From: Halanaeroarchaeum sp. HSR-CO
Lineage (GTDB): Archaea > Halobacteriota > Halobacteria > Halobacteriales > Halobacteriaceae
Assembly (NCBI RefSeq): GCF_024972755.1
Contig: NZ_CP087724.1
Location: 992,001-1,056,000 of the forward strand
Reading direction: 5' to 3'
Length of the DNA: 64,000 nucleotides
Under the pieces are notes generated by a model. It made no database searches, was not told the DNA's origin, and saw nothing but the letters and a program-made list of their open reading frames with translations. How positions within the stretch are numbered: position 1 is the stretch's first letter; each line of letters opens with the position of its first letter. Made by a program: the position numbers and the translations under genes. Below, piece after piece: positions 8,334-15,849 of the stretch.

Positions 8334-10250
8334 TCAGATCAGGCGGAACGTCTCGAGGTTCTTCGGTGCGAACGTTCGGATGTTGTACTCGTGGTAGAGT
8401 GCCGAGGAGAGTTCCTGTGTGGACCGTTCGTCACCGTGCACACAGAGGACCTTCTCCGGCCGGGGGTTCATCGTCTTCACGAAGTCCATGAGGCCCTGTC
8501 TGTCTGCGTGGCCCGAGAAGCCGTCTACCGTCTCGACGTCGACTTTGAGCGTGAGGCGGTCGGCCCGGCCACCGTCGTTCGAGATGGGAATCTCGTCCCA
8601 GCCGTTCTGGATGCGTCGTCCCATGGTCCCCTGTGCCTGGTAGCCGACGAAGACCATCGTGCTCTTCGGGTCGGGGCCGATGTGCTCGAGCCACGACATG
8701 ATGGGGCCGCCGGTGACCATGCCGGACGTCGAGAGGATGATGGACTGGTCGTCTTCGGCGATGTCCATGCGCTCGTCCTCGCCGCCGTCGACCTGGTTGA
8801 ACGCGTCTGCGAGGAACGGATTGGCGTCCTCGTGGAAGATGCGCTCGCGGAGATCGTCGCGAAGATACTCTGGATAGGTCGTGTGGATGGCCGTCGCTTC
8901 GAGGATCATCCCGTCCAGATGGACGGGCATCTCCGGGATCTTGCCCTCGCGCATCGCCTCCTCGAGGACGAGCATGATCTCCTGTGACCGACCGACGGCG
9001 AACGCCGGGATGAGGATCTTCCCGCCCTTCTCGTAGGTCTCGTTGATGACGTCGATGAGTTGTTGTTCCGCGTCCTCCTGGTCGGTCTGGTAGTCGTTGC
9101 GCCCGCCGTACGTCGACTCGAGGACGAGGGTCTCCACCCGCGGGAAGTCGTTTACGGCGCCGTTGAACAGCCTGGTGTCGTCGTAGTGGATGTCGCCGGA
9201 GAACGCCACGTTGTAGAGGCCGTCACCGATGTGGAAGTGCGACACCGCCGAGCCCAGGATGTGGCCCGCGTTGTGGAAGGTCAGTTTCACGTCCGGGGCG
9301 ATGTCGGTGACGTCGCCGTACTCGAGGGGGATGGTGTGCTTGATCGCCTCTCGAACCATCTCGCTTCCGTATGGGGGTGTCCGCCCTTCCTTCGAGGCGA
9401 CGTCGAGATAGTCCAGGGTCAACAGGCCCATCAGATCACGGGTGGGTTCGGTCGTGTAGATTGGCCCATCGTACCCGTACTTGTACAGGAGGGGGACGAG
9501 CGCCGAGTGGTCGAGGTGCGCGTGGGTGAGGACCACGGCGTCGATGGTCGACGCACCCGCGCCCAGCGCCTCCGGTACCTGGAGATAGGGGACGTCGTCA
9601 GAGCCGGGTTTGTCTCCGGAGTCGACCAGGATGCGGGTCTCGGGCGTCGAGATGATGAACGCCGCACGGCCGACCTCGCGACAACAGCCGAGCGTCGTGA
9701 TGCGGACCCATTCGTCGTCGGACATCTCCTCGCGGTGGATCTGTCGACCCACGCGTTCGAGGATGTCCCGTCGCTCGTCGCGTTCCTGTTTCAGGAAGTT
9801 GCGGACGTTGCTGACGGTCGCCGACTCGAGCGGTGGTGTGCGCAACACCTCGGGGGTCCACCCGGATTTCTGGGTGATGTCGCGCAGCGTCGATCCGTGC
9901 CGGCCGATGACCATCCCCGGTTTCGAGGCCTCGATGACGACCTCGCCGGTGTCCTCGTGGAAGTCGAGATTCGTGACCCCGGCGTCGTCCGGGATCACCG
10001 CCATGATCTGCTCTCTGGCCGTCTCCGGTCTGGTGAGGACGTCCGGGTCGGGTCGAACGGTGATGCGTTTGCGCAGTTTGCTCGCCAGCCGCCGGATGAG
10101 GTCGCCGTTGCGGGCGAACTTCTTGGGGTCGCGCGTGTAGACGACGAGTTCGGGTCCCTCGTATTTCACCTCCGTTACGGAGATGTCGGGGGGTACTTCG
10201 TGCTCTATCGTCGCTTGGATCTCTTCGAGTTGCCGGTCTACAGCACTCAT
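8334..10250 (-). CDS. fttA: Beta-CASP ribonuclease FttA (aCPSF1), KH-domain transcription terminator
   Basis: The 638-residue protein has two N-terminal KH-like domains (to about residue 145, with the GxxG loop GMVIGRHGSTLRDI). A metallo-beta-lactamase domain with THAHLDHSALVP (HxHxDH) follows, together with the beta-CASP insertion. Further metal or active-site motifs are GHILGSAVSHF, SGDIHYDD, LESTYGGRN, STSGMVTGG, DGFSGHADRQG and CVHGDE. This is the archaeal homolog of CPSF73, which cleaves nascent RNA at U-rich sites and terminates transcription. Length matches archaeal orthologs (about 635-640). The gene is divergent from the 10512 gene across a 261-base gap. Confidence 0.95.
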   Translation of the reverse strand: MSAVDRQLEEIQATIEHEVPPDISVTEVKYEGPELVVYTRDPKKFARNGDLIRRLASKLRKRITVRPDPDVLTRPETAREQIMAVIPDDAGVTNLDFHEDTGEVVIEASKPGMVIGRHGSTLRDITQKSGWTPEVLRTPPLESATVSNVRNFLKQERDERRDILERVGRQIHREEMSDDEWVRITTLGCCREVGRAAFIISTPETRILVDSGDKPGSDDVPYLQVPEALGAGASTIDAVVLTHAHLDHSALVPLLYKYGYDGPIYTTEPTRDLMGLLTLDYLDVASKEGRTPPYGSEMVREAIKHTIPLEYGDVTDIAPDVKLTFHNAGHILGSAVSHFHIGDGLYNVAFSGDIHYDDTRLFNGAVNDFPRVETLVLESTYGGRNDYQTDQEDAEQQLIDVINETYEKGGKILIPAFAVGRSQEIMLVLEEAMREGKIPEMPVHLDGMILEATAIHTTYPEYLRDDLRERIFHEDANPFLADAFNQVDGGEDERMDIAEDDQSIILSTSGMVTGGPIMSWLEHIGPDPKSTMVFVGYQAQGTMGRRIQNGWDEIPISNDGGRADRLTLKVDVETVDGFSGHADRQGLMDFVKTMNPRPEKVLCVHGDERSTQELSSALYHEYNIRTFAPKNLETFRLI

Positions 10251-10462
10251 AGTCGAGAGGTTAGGGGTTCAGGATCGGTGGTCGTGTCACGAGGTCCGAC
10301 GCCGCTGCTCGTCCGGAACGGTCCGGACGGCAGACGACGAGTATCGCCCTCGTTCACAACACGCAGTATTCCAATAGTCATCGCTCGTAGCGGTGCGCCC
10401 TTCGCTGGGCTCCGCGGGAATGTTACGGGAAAACCCGCTTGGTTTGACGTATATCCGTGACG

Positions 10463-10470
10463 TTATAAAA
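10463..10470 (+). promoter_or_regulatory. TATA-like box for the downstream 157-residue protein gene
   Basis: The sequence ttataaaa lies 42 bases before the ATG at 10512. A start of transcription about 25 bases downstream would give a short leader. The surrounding DNA is G/C-rich, so this A/T island stands out. This is inference from position and sequence only. Confidence 0.5.
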
Positions 10471-10511
10471 GCCTTCGCAAAGTTGGTAGCCCTGCCCCTC
10501 CCAGTACGGGT

Positions 10512-10985
10512 ATGCAGGTGACCCGAGCGGTCGTGGAGCGTGAGTACGAGTGGACGAGAGCACGGGCAGCGACGGTCGTCCCGGTGGCGAACGAGGTACG
10601 CCGACGGCTCGGTGACGTGTTCGACGTCGACGTCGGAGATGTGACAGTGAACCAATACGAGGCCGCTATCGACGAGGCGTACGCCGACGGCGATCGGGCC
10701 GTGAATCTAGCGACGATGACCGCGCTGCTCCGGGATCTCGACGTCGAAGAGGATTACCCCGGGTTCGTCGTCGACGAGATACTGGGTCGCGAGATCGCCG
10801 CGATGATCGCCGGCGAGCAACCACTGCGGATGCTCGCGGAGGCGACCTTCCACTTCGCCGACGTTCACACCCACGTCGACGGGCCGGCGGGTCTCGACGA
10901 CCTCGACGCCGCACTCGCGGCGGGCGTTCAGACTCGCTTGCCCGGCTGGGACTGGACCGAGACCGACCCCTTCTCGGTCCGATAG
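10512..10985 (+). CDS. Haloarchaeal protein of unknown function
   Basis: This 157-residue acidic protein has no motif I recognise. It looks helical and soluble, with segments such as EYEWTRARAATVVPVANEVRRRL and an aromatic C-terminus (LPGWDWTETDPFSVR). There is no signal peptide or membrane segment. Codon use and acidity match real genes in this window. It follows a good TATA-like element and is divergent from fttA. Confidence 0.65.
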   Translation: MQVTRAVVEREYEWTRARAATVVPVANEVRRRLGDVFDVDVGDVTVNQYEAAIDEAYADGDRAVNLATMTALLRDLDVEEDYPGFVVDEILGREIAAMIAGEQPLRMLAEATFHFADVHTHVDGPAGLDDLDAALAAGVQTRLPGWDWTETDPFSVR

Positions 10986-11018
10986 ATTGCCGTAAAACCG
11001 GTCGACAGCTAGAGGACG

Positions 11019-11171
11019 TTACTCCTCGAGGTCGGCGTCGATCTCGATCTCTTCGTCTTCTATCTCGGGCATCTCGTCGTCCGCTTCGAGGGTCCGTTTG
11101 ACTTCCTTCCGACGCAGCTGTTCTTCTTTGACCATGCCCTTGCGCTCGCGACCACGCTTCGTGTCGCCCAT
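11019..11171 (-). CDS. Small charged protein (50 residues)
   Basis: This short ORF encodes MGDTKRGRERKG, then a basic stretch (VKEEQLRRKEVKR), and ends with an acidic tail (EIEDEEIEIDADLEE). The split of a basic N-terminal half and a very acidic C-terminal half is not expected by chance. The frame is clean from ATG to TAA. It lies convergent to the 10512 gene and divergent from the Nudix gene. I do not recognise a family; a nucleic-acid or ribosome-associated role is only a guess. Confidence 0.55.
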   Translation of the reverse strand: MGDTKRGRERKGMVKEEQLRRKEVKRTLEADDEMPEIEDEEIEIDADLEE

Positions 11172-11243
11172 ACTGTGAAAGTCGTTCGCATGACCCATAA
11201 GTCTTCACGCCGGTCTCTCGAACCGGCACCGAGGGGAAAGTAT

Positions 11244-11732
11244 ATGAGCGATGTCCCCCGGGGTCAACCCGTGCAGGAGGCAACCATCACGTACCCCGTT
11301 CGCGACGGTTCGGTGTTGCTGATCGAGAAGAAACGAGGCATCGGTGCTGGGCTGTACAATGGTCCGGGTGGCAAGGTAGAACCCGGCGAATCTCCAGTCG
11401 AGGCCGCCCGCCGCGAGGTACGAGAGGAGATCCGGGCGACGGTGCCGAGGCTCTCAAAGCGGGGCGAACTCGAGTTCGTCTTCGGCGACGACCATTACAT
11501 GACCGTCCACGTCTATCGCGCACCCGAGGTCGACGGCGTTCCCGAGGAGACGCCCGAAGCGATACCGCGGTGGGTCGATATCGACGCGATCCCGTACGAC
11601 CAGATGTGGGAGGACGACCGGTACTGGCTCCCGCTGCTCCTCGCAGACCGAACGTTCCAGGGGTGGTTCCGCTTCGACGCTGCGGCGGAGGTCCTGCAGG
11701 GCCGGTACGTGGACCCCGACGTCGAGCTTTGA
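11244..11732 (+). CDS. MTH1-like Nudix hydrolase (8-oxo-dGTP diphosphatase type)
   Basis: The 162-residue protein has a Nudix box, GKVEPGE, then SPVEAAR, then REVREEIRA. The usual Gly of REUxEExGU is Arg here. The C-terminal half (WVDIDAIPYDQMWEDDRYW, then PLLL and GWFRF) is the hallmark of MTH1-type oxidised-nucleotide sanitising enzymes. It probably hydrolyses 8-oxo-dGTP or related triphosphates. The start MSDVPRGQPVQEATITYPV is preferred over an in-frame ATG 23 codons upstream, which lies in basic, non-family sequence. Confidence 0.83.
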   Translation: MSDVPRGQPVQEATITYPVRDGSVLLIEKKRGIGAGLYNGPGGKVEPGESPVEAARREVREEIRATVPRLSKRGELEFVFGDDHYMTVHVYRAPEVDGVPEETPEAIPRWVDIDAIPYDQMWEDDRYWLPLLLADRTFQGWFRFDAAAEVLQGRYVDPDVEL

Positions 11733-11783
11733 GGCGGGTGTGCTTCAGGGGATTTAAGCCACTCTCCGCTCAGTTGTGGGGTA

Positions 11784-13238
11784 ATGAGTGGCGAACAGGA
11801 ACTCGGTATCACCGAGTCGAAGGAGCACAACCCCGGCGACTGGTACGCCGAGGTGGTCCAGAAGGCCGAACTCGCGGACTACGCGCCGATGGGAGGGTTC
11901 ATCGTCACCCGTCCCCGTGGCTATGCCATCTGGGAGACCATCCAGGACAACCTCGATACGTGGTTCAAGGAGACGGGGGCGCAGAACGCGTACTTCCCGA
12001 TGTTCATCCCCGAGAGCTATCTCGAACGGGAGAAAGACATCGTGGAGGGATTCGACCCCGAGGTGGCCTGGGTCACGCAGGGTGGCTACGACGAACTCGA
12101 GGAACGGCTCGCGGTCCGTCCCACGAGCGAGAGCATCATCGCTCCATTCATGGCCAAATGGGTGCGGAGCCATCGCGACCTCCCGATCCGCTTGAACCAG
12201 TGGAACTCCGTGGTTCGCTGGGAGGCCACCGAGACGAAGCCGTTCTTCCGAACCAAAGAGTTCCTCTGGCAAGAAGGCCACACCGCCCACGCAACCTGGG
12301 AAGACGCCTGGGACGAGACGACGATGCGTCTCGATCAGTATCAGCGTCTCTACGAGGACGTCCTGGCGATTCCGGTCCTCCGCGGTCGAAAGCCGGAACA
12401 CGACAAGTTCCCTGGTGCGGACACGACGACGACAGTCGAAGCCCTGATGCCCGACGGTAAATCGGTACAGGGTGGCACCAGCCACCACCTCGGACGGAGC
12501 TTCGCCGACGCCTTCGACATCACCTACGCCGACGAGGACGAGGAAGAACGGGTCGCACACACGACCTCCTGGGGCCTGTCGTGGCGAGCTATCGGTGCGC
12601 TCATCATGACCCACTCCGACGATCAAGGTCTCGTGCTCCCGCCGACGGTCGCACAGACCCAAGTCGTCATCGTCCCCATCTGGCAAGAGGACACCCAGGA
12701 GAAGGTGCTCCAGTACGCGAGCGAGATCGCAGCGGAACTGCAGGAGGGCGGCGTCCGAGTGAAACTGGACGACCGCGACGAGCGCAACCCCGGTTTCAAG
12801 TTCAACGAGTGGGAACTGAAAGGGGTCCCCCTTCGCCTCGAGATCGGGCCGAACGAGGTCGACGACGAGGCGGTGACTGTCGTCCACCGACCGGACGGGG
12901 AGACGGTGCCAGACGACCGGTCTGGTATCGTCGAGAGCGTCAAGGACCATCTCGACGAGGTCTACGCGAAGCTCTACGCCACCGCCGAGGAAACCCTCGA
13001 GTCGAACGTCCGCGAGGCCACGACCCGCAACGAGATACTCGGCACCATCGGCCAGCACGGGGGGTACGTCACGGCACCGTGGTGTGGGGACGAGGCCTGC
13101 GAGACCGAGATCAAAGAGGAGATCCACGCCGAGATAGTGATGGTGCCTTTCGACGAAGACGAACCGCCGATAGGGGAGGAGTGTGCGGTCTGCGGTGACG
13201 TTGCTGAGACGACGGCCTATTTCGCCAAATCGTACTGA
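11784..13238 (+). CDS. proS: Prolyl-tRNA synthetase, archaeal/eukaryotic type
   Basis: The 484-residue class II synthetase begins with the typical LGITESKEHNPGDWYAEVV. It contains motif 2 around LNQWNSVVRWEATETKPF with FFRTKEFLWQEGHTAHAT, and motif 3 around TSWGLSWRAIGALI. A C-terminal anticodon domain and a metal-binding tail follow (WCGDEAC and EECAVCGDV), ending in the Tyr characteristic of this subtype (FAKSY). It charges tRNA-Pro. A ggatttaagcc element about 27 bases before the ATG suggests a leaderless transcript. Confidence 0.96.
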   Translation: MSGEQELGITESKEHNPGDWYAEVVQKAELADYAPMGGFIVTRPRGYAIWETIQDNLDTWFKETGAQNAYFPMFIPESYLEREKDIVEGFDPEVAWVTQGGYDELEERLAVRPTSESIIAPFMAKWVRSHRDLPIRLNQWNSVVRWEATETKPFFRTKEFLWQEGHTAHATWEDAWDETTMRLDQYQRLYEDVLAIPVLRGRKPEHDKFPGADTTTTVEALMPDGKSVQGGTSHHLGRSFADAFDITYADEDEEERVAHTTSWGLSWRAIGALIMTHSDDQGLVLPPTVAQTQVVIVPIWQEDTQEKVLQYASEIAAELQEGGVRVKLDDRDERNPGFKFNEWELKGVPLRLEIGPNEVDDEAVTVVHRPDGETVPDDRSGIVESVKDHLDEVYAKLYATAEETLESNVREATTRNEILGTIGQHGGYVTAPWCGDEACETEIKEEIHAEIVMVPFDEDEPPIGEECAVCGDVAETTAYFAKSY

Positions 13239-13365
13239 CGGTCGGTCGGCTCGCTCACACCGGGGACGTTTTCGAAGCCTGAGAACAGTCGACCAGCTTA
13301 AACCCTCCATGCTCGAAGATAGTACCGAGACCAGTGGTGCCCGGCCGCCTGGTGAGTAATCGATT

Positions 13366-14007
13366 ATGGCCCAACAAATCCTCGAAAAACCGAAGAACGG
13401 ACACCTTAGCGAGCGCGAAGTCCAGGTCGTCTTCGAGATCACGCCCAAAGCAGCCTGTTTCATGGACGACCTCGAGGGCGAGATCTCGAACGTTGAACTG
13501 TACTTCCCCGAGGGCGAATGCCACTCGGACGTGACGGTCTGTCGGGACGAGGGTGAGAAACGCAGTGTCGAGGTCTTCAACCACAAGGGAGATGTCTGTG
13601 ACAACTGCCCGGGGACGGTCTTCAACGAGTTCGATCTCGTCCCCCGCTTCCAGGACCGGAGTCGGAAGGGGTTCATCGTTCAGGTTCATCTGCCGTCCAA
13701 CGATCAGCTCTCCGAGCTCGTCGCAGACCTCCGCGAGGTCTCCGAGTTCGTCCGTATTCTCCGCATCGTGGACGTTCGCCAGAGCCAACTCGACGACGTC
13801 ATCGGTGAAGTAGATTTCACGCAGTTGACCGACAAACAACGAGACGCGCTCAAAGGGGCCGTCGACGCCGGGTATTACGGCCTCTCACACGATGCCTCTC
13901 TCGAGAACCTGGCCGAGGAGTTCGGCATCTCGACGTCCGCCCTCTCACAGCGACTCGCCCGTGCCGAGCAGAACGTGATGGCACAACTCTTCCGCGACGA
14001 CGAGTAG
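13366..14007 (+). CDS. Bat-type HTH regulator with N-terminal cysteines (NarO/DmsR-like)
   Basis: The 213-residue protein ends with a bacterio-opsin-activator-type HTH (residues 154-209, LTDKQRDALKGAVDAGYYG then LAEEFGISTSALSQRLARAE). The N-terminal half carries Cys31, Cys52, Cys59, Cys78 and Cys81, the last two as CDNC. Haloferax NarO and DmsR, regulators of anaerobic respiration genes, have the same layout of N-terminal cysteines plus bat HTH. The neighbouring sulfur-reductase operon makes a role as its oxygen- or redox-responsive regulator likely, but this is inferred. A paralog with matching cysteines lies at the other end of that operon. Confidence 0.85.
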   Translation: MAQQILEKPKNGHLSEREVQVVFEITPKAACFMDDLEGEISNVELYFPEGECHSDVTVCRDEGEKRSVEVFNHKGDVCDNCPGTVFNEFDLVPRFQDRSRKGFIVQVHLPSNDQLSELVADLREVSEFVRILRIVDVRQSQLDDVIGEVDFTQLTDKQRDALKGAVDAGYYGLSHDASLENLAEEFGISTSALSQRLARAEQNVMAQLFRDDE

Positions 14008-14131
14008 TTCGCCGGATTGTTCGGGGTCGCCCACTCGTTCGGGTCGATTCGCTGGTCGCAGACGGCGCCACCACGTCTATCGAATGGAGCACCGACGGTT
14101 TTGCCTGCAACCGCTCCGATGGGGGAAAGAT

Positions 14132-14178
14132 GGTAATTAGTAGCAAGCTTGGTAATTAGTAGCAAGCTTGGTGATTAG
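14132..14178. repeat. 19-bp tandem direct repeat upstream of rhodanese gene
   Basis: The unit ggtaattagtagcaagctt occurs twice with no gap (14132-14150 and 14151-14169). A third, shortened and imperfect copy (ggtgattag) follows at 14170-14178. The tract is far more A/T-rich than its surroundings. It lies between the end of the first HTH regulator and the promoter of the rhodanese gene, about 57-100 bases before the TATA box. A spacing of 19-20 bases corresponds to roughly two helical turns, so stacked regulator binding on one DNA face is plausible. Confidence 0.85.
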
Positions 14179-14179
14179 C

Positions 14180-14191
14180 TCCATATTTTTC
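14180..14191 (+). terminator. T-rich element, shared with 15583
   Basis: The 12-mer tccatatttttc follows the direct repeats. Exactly the same 12-mer occurs at 15583-15594, just downstream of the rhodanese gene. Archaeal termination occurs on short T runs, so this could end the transcript of the upstream HTH regulator. Position before a promoter in both cases means a regulatory role is also possible. Confidence 0.4.
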
Positions 14192-14234
14192 GGGGTCAAA
14201 CGTGAACAACGACACGACATAATATCTACCCCCA

Positions 14235-14266
14235 TATAAAACCTGAACAGGTCCCGAGTTATGGTC
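14235..14266 (+). promoter_or_regulatory. Promoter of the rhodanese lipoprotein gene with shared core motif
   Basis: A TATAAA box (14235-14240) is followed by ACCTGAACAGGT, a perfect ACCTG-N2-CAGGT inverted repeat (14241-14252), and then CCCGAGTTATGGTC. Almost the same sequence follows the TATAAA at 15672 in front of the molybdoenzyme genes. Transcription should start near 14262, giving a leader of about 34 bases before the ATG at 14296. The motif sits between TATA box and start site, a common location for archaeal repressor contacts. Confidence 0.72.
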
Positions 14267-14295
14267 ATCCTCTTTGTCCAAGTGGGGTTCAGTGT

Positions 14296-15555
14296 ATGGA
14301 GAAGAACCTCAACCGCCGACGGTTTATCAAGATGACCGGCGTCGCTGGCATGGCCGCGATCGCCGGCTGTTCGGGTTCCGACGATGGTGAACCGACCGAA
14401 GCACCCACGGAGGAACCGACTGCAGAGCCGACCGAGGAACCGACCGAAGAGCCGACCGAGGAACCGGAGAAGCCGGATCCGACGGACACCGAGAATGCGT
14501 TGATCGAGCCCGCCACACTCAAGGAGTGGCAGGACGCGGGCATCGTCAACACCGACGACACTGCAGACGACCGTGTCGTCATTCTCCGCATCGATACGGA
14601 CGGGTACGACAGCGGTCACGTCCCCGGTGCCGTAAAATGGTCGACCTCCGAGGGCGAGGGACCGGCGGTTCTGACCGAGACGCGTCTCGAGGGACTGGCG
14701 GAGACGCCGACGATGGTCGCGAGCGGCTCGATCATCGACGAGGTCATCCAGAGCGCCGGCGTCGGTCAGAACACGACGATCGTTCTGTCGGGCAAGGCAC
14801 CGATGCGGATGGCTCGGGCGTACTGGACTCTTCGGTACTGGGGTTTCCCGCGTGAGCGTGTGAAAGTCCTGCAGGGCGGAACGACGGTCTACGGCGAGGA
14901 GTACGACCTCGCGTTCGAGGCGCCCGACCACCCGACCAGCAACTACACGGTCAAGGCGTTCGGCGAGCCCAACTACGATCTGCGCTACGGGCTCAACCAG
15001 ATGATTCAGGAAGTGGACGCCAAGAACGCGGGCGAATCGGAGGCCTCCTTCCTCGACCTGCGCGGGGACGCGACGCCGAAACCCGCCGGGGCCGTCGCCG
15101 ATCCGCCGGCGACGTACCTGCAAGGCGACAGCTTCAGCGGGGACTTCCCGTGGCAGGACGCGGACACCATCTCCGAGCACGTCTGGGGACTCGAGGGCGT
15201 CGAAGAGGGACAGAAGATCATCACCTTCTGTGGCAGCGGCTACCGCGCCGCGATGGGCTTTTTCGCCCTGGACGGCATTCTCGGATACGACAACGTCACG
15301 CTGTGGGACGGCTCCGTCTCGCGGCAGTGGGTCCACTACGATGGCAACAACGACCCGGTGCCCAACGACGCCTGGCGCGTCGACCAGCAGGACCGTACGG
15401 TGGGCGACACCGGCGAGAGTTCGCTGACGATCGATCCGGATCTCAACGAGGAGTTGACCGACCTGGCGACCATCGACGCGAACCAGGTCAAGAAGGCCGA
15501 CATCCAGTACATGGGCGGCGACACGAGCGGCGGTGGCTTCGGCTGCGGCTCGTAG
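14296..15555 (+). CDS. Tat-exported lipoprotein with two rhodanese domains (sulfurtransferase)
   Basis: The 419-residue protein starts with a twin-arginine signal (NRRRFIKMTG) and a lipobox ending at Cys25 (AIAGC), so it should be anchored on the outer face. A Thr/Glu/Pro repeat linker (about residues 32-64) leads to two rhodanese domains. The first (about 70-205) has the substrate-loop position LSGKAPM without a cysteine, so it looks inactive. The second (about 245-350) carries Cys312 in the loop CGSGYRA and should carry persulfide. The C-terminus is Gly-rich with a lone cysteine (GGGFGCGS, Cys417). Next to a Psr-like reductase, it may bind and deliver polysulfide sulfur, as Sud does in Wolinella; that role is inferred. 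Confidence 0.9.
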   Translation: MEKNLNRRRFIKMTGVAGMAAIAGCSGSDDGEPTEAPTEEPTAEPTEEPTEEPTEEPEKPDPTDTENALIEPATLKEWQDAGIVNTDDTADDRVVILRIDTDGYDSGHVPGAVKWSTSEGEGPAVLTETRLEGLAETPTMVASGSIIDEVIQSAGVGQNTTIVLSGKAPMRMARAYWTLRYWGFPRERVKVLQGGTTVYGEEYDLAFEAPDHPTSNYTVKAFGEPNYDLRYGLNQMIQEVDAKNAGESEASFLDLRGDATPKPAGAVADPPATYLQGDSFSGDFPWQDADTISEHVWGLEGVEEGQKIITFCGSGYRAAMGFFALDGILGYDNVTLWDGSVSRQWVHYDGNNDPVPNDAWRVDQQDRTVGDTGESSLTIDPDLNEELTDLATIDANQVKKADIQYMGGDTSGGGFGCGS

Positions 15556-15576
15556 AGACCCTGAACGCCTCGTCCC

Positions 15577-15597
15577 AAATTTTCCATATTTTTCATT
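15577..15597 (+). terminator. T-rich terminator after the rhodanese gene
   Basis: Two T runs (aaatttt and tattttt) occur 21-42 bases after the rhodanese stop codon. They include the 12-mer tccatatttttc also seen at 14180. Archaeal RNA polymerase and FttA both stop on U-rich tracts. This supports the rhodanese gene being transcribed on its own, with the reductase operon driven by the promoter at 15672. Confidence 0.5.
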
Positions 15598-15671
15598 ACC
15601 GTTAGCACCGCATATCGGGTCGCTGTCGTGCGATTAGTTCCGGCTGAACGGTTCGCAGTCACGCACCCTCT

Positions 15672-15702
15672 TATAAAGCCTTAACCGGTCCCGAGTGTGG
15701 TC
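15672..15702 (+). promoter_or_regulatory. Promoter of the molybdoenzyme operon with shared core motif
   Basis: TATAAA (15672-15677) is followed by GCCTTAACCGGTCCCGAGT and then GTGGTC. Aligned to the rhodanese promoter, the 25 bases after the TATA box differ by four substitutions and one single-base gap. The matched part includes the identical block GGTCCCGAGT. Start of transcription should be near 15699, about 43 bases before the small ORF at 15742. The similarity indicates common control of both transcription units. Confidence 0.72.
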
Positions 15703-15741
15703 TATCTCCGTTGGTCTCCTGGATTTACCCGTAGAACAGTC

Positions 15742-15849
15742 ATGACGCTAATCGTAGATCAGACGCCGGACGGTACGGTCGGACGGCACGGTTTCGAAGC
15801 GGGACAGTGGACGGTACGACCCACTGCGCCTTCGGGGTGTAAACGATGA
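15742..15849 (+). CDS. 35-residue upstream ORF coupled to the molybdoenzyme gene
   Basis: An ATG located about 43 bases after the predicted transcription start opens a 35-codon frame (MTLIVDQTPDGTVGRHG to PSGCKR). It ends with TGA overlapping the ATG of the catalytic subunit in the sequence ATGA. Such overlaps signal translational coupling. The peptide is not hydrophobic and has one Cys. I do not recognise it. It may be a leader that sets translation of the reductase, or a small accessory protein. Without it the operon would have a 5' leader of about 147 bases, unusual in this group. Confidence 0.5.
   Translation: MTLIVDQTPDGTVGRHGFEAGQWTVRPTAPSGCKR

Noticed and set aside
9060-10460. 466-codon plus-strand frame
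   Set aside because: Antisense to fttA, which carries all beta-CASP motifs; composition is Arg/Val-rich without domains.
11754-13676. 640-codon minus-strand frame
   Set aside because: Antisense to proS and the HTH regulator; no domain seen.
14132-14178. Direct repeats as a CRISPR or replication origin
   Set aside because: Only two full copies with no spacers, and no Cdc6/Orc gene or origin-box set nearby.
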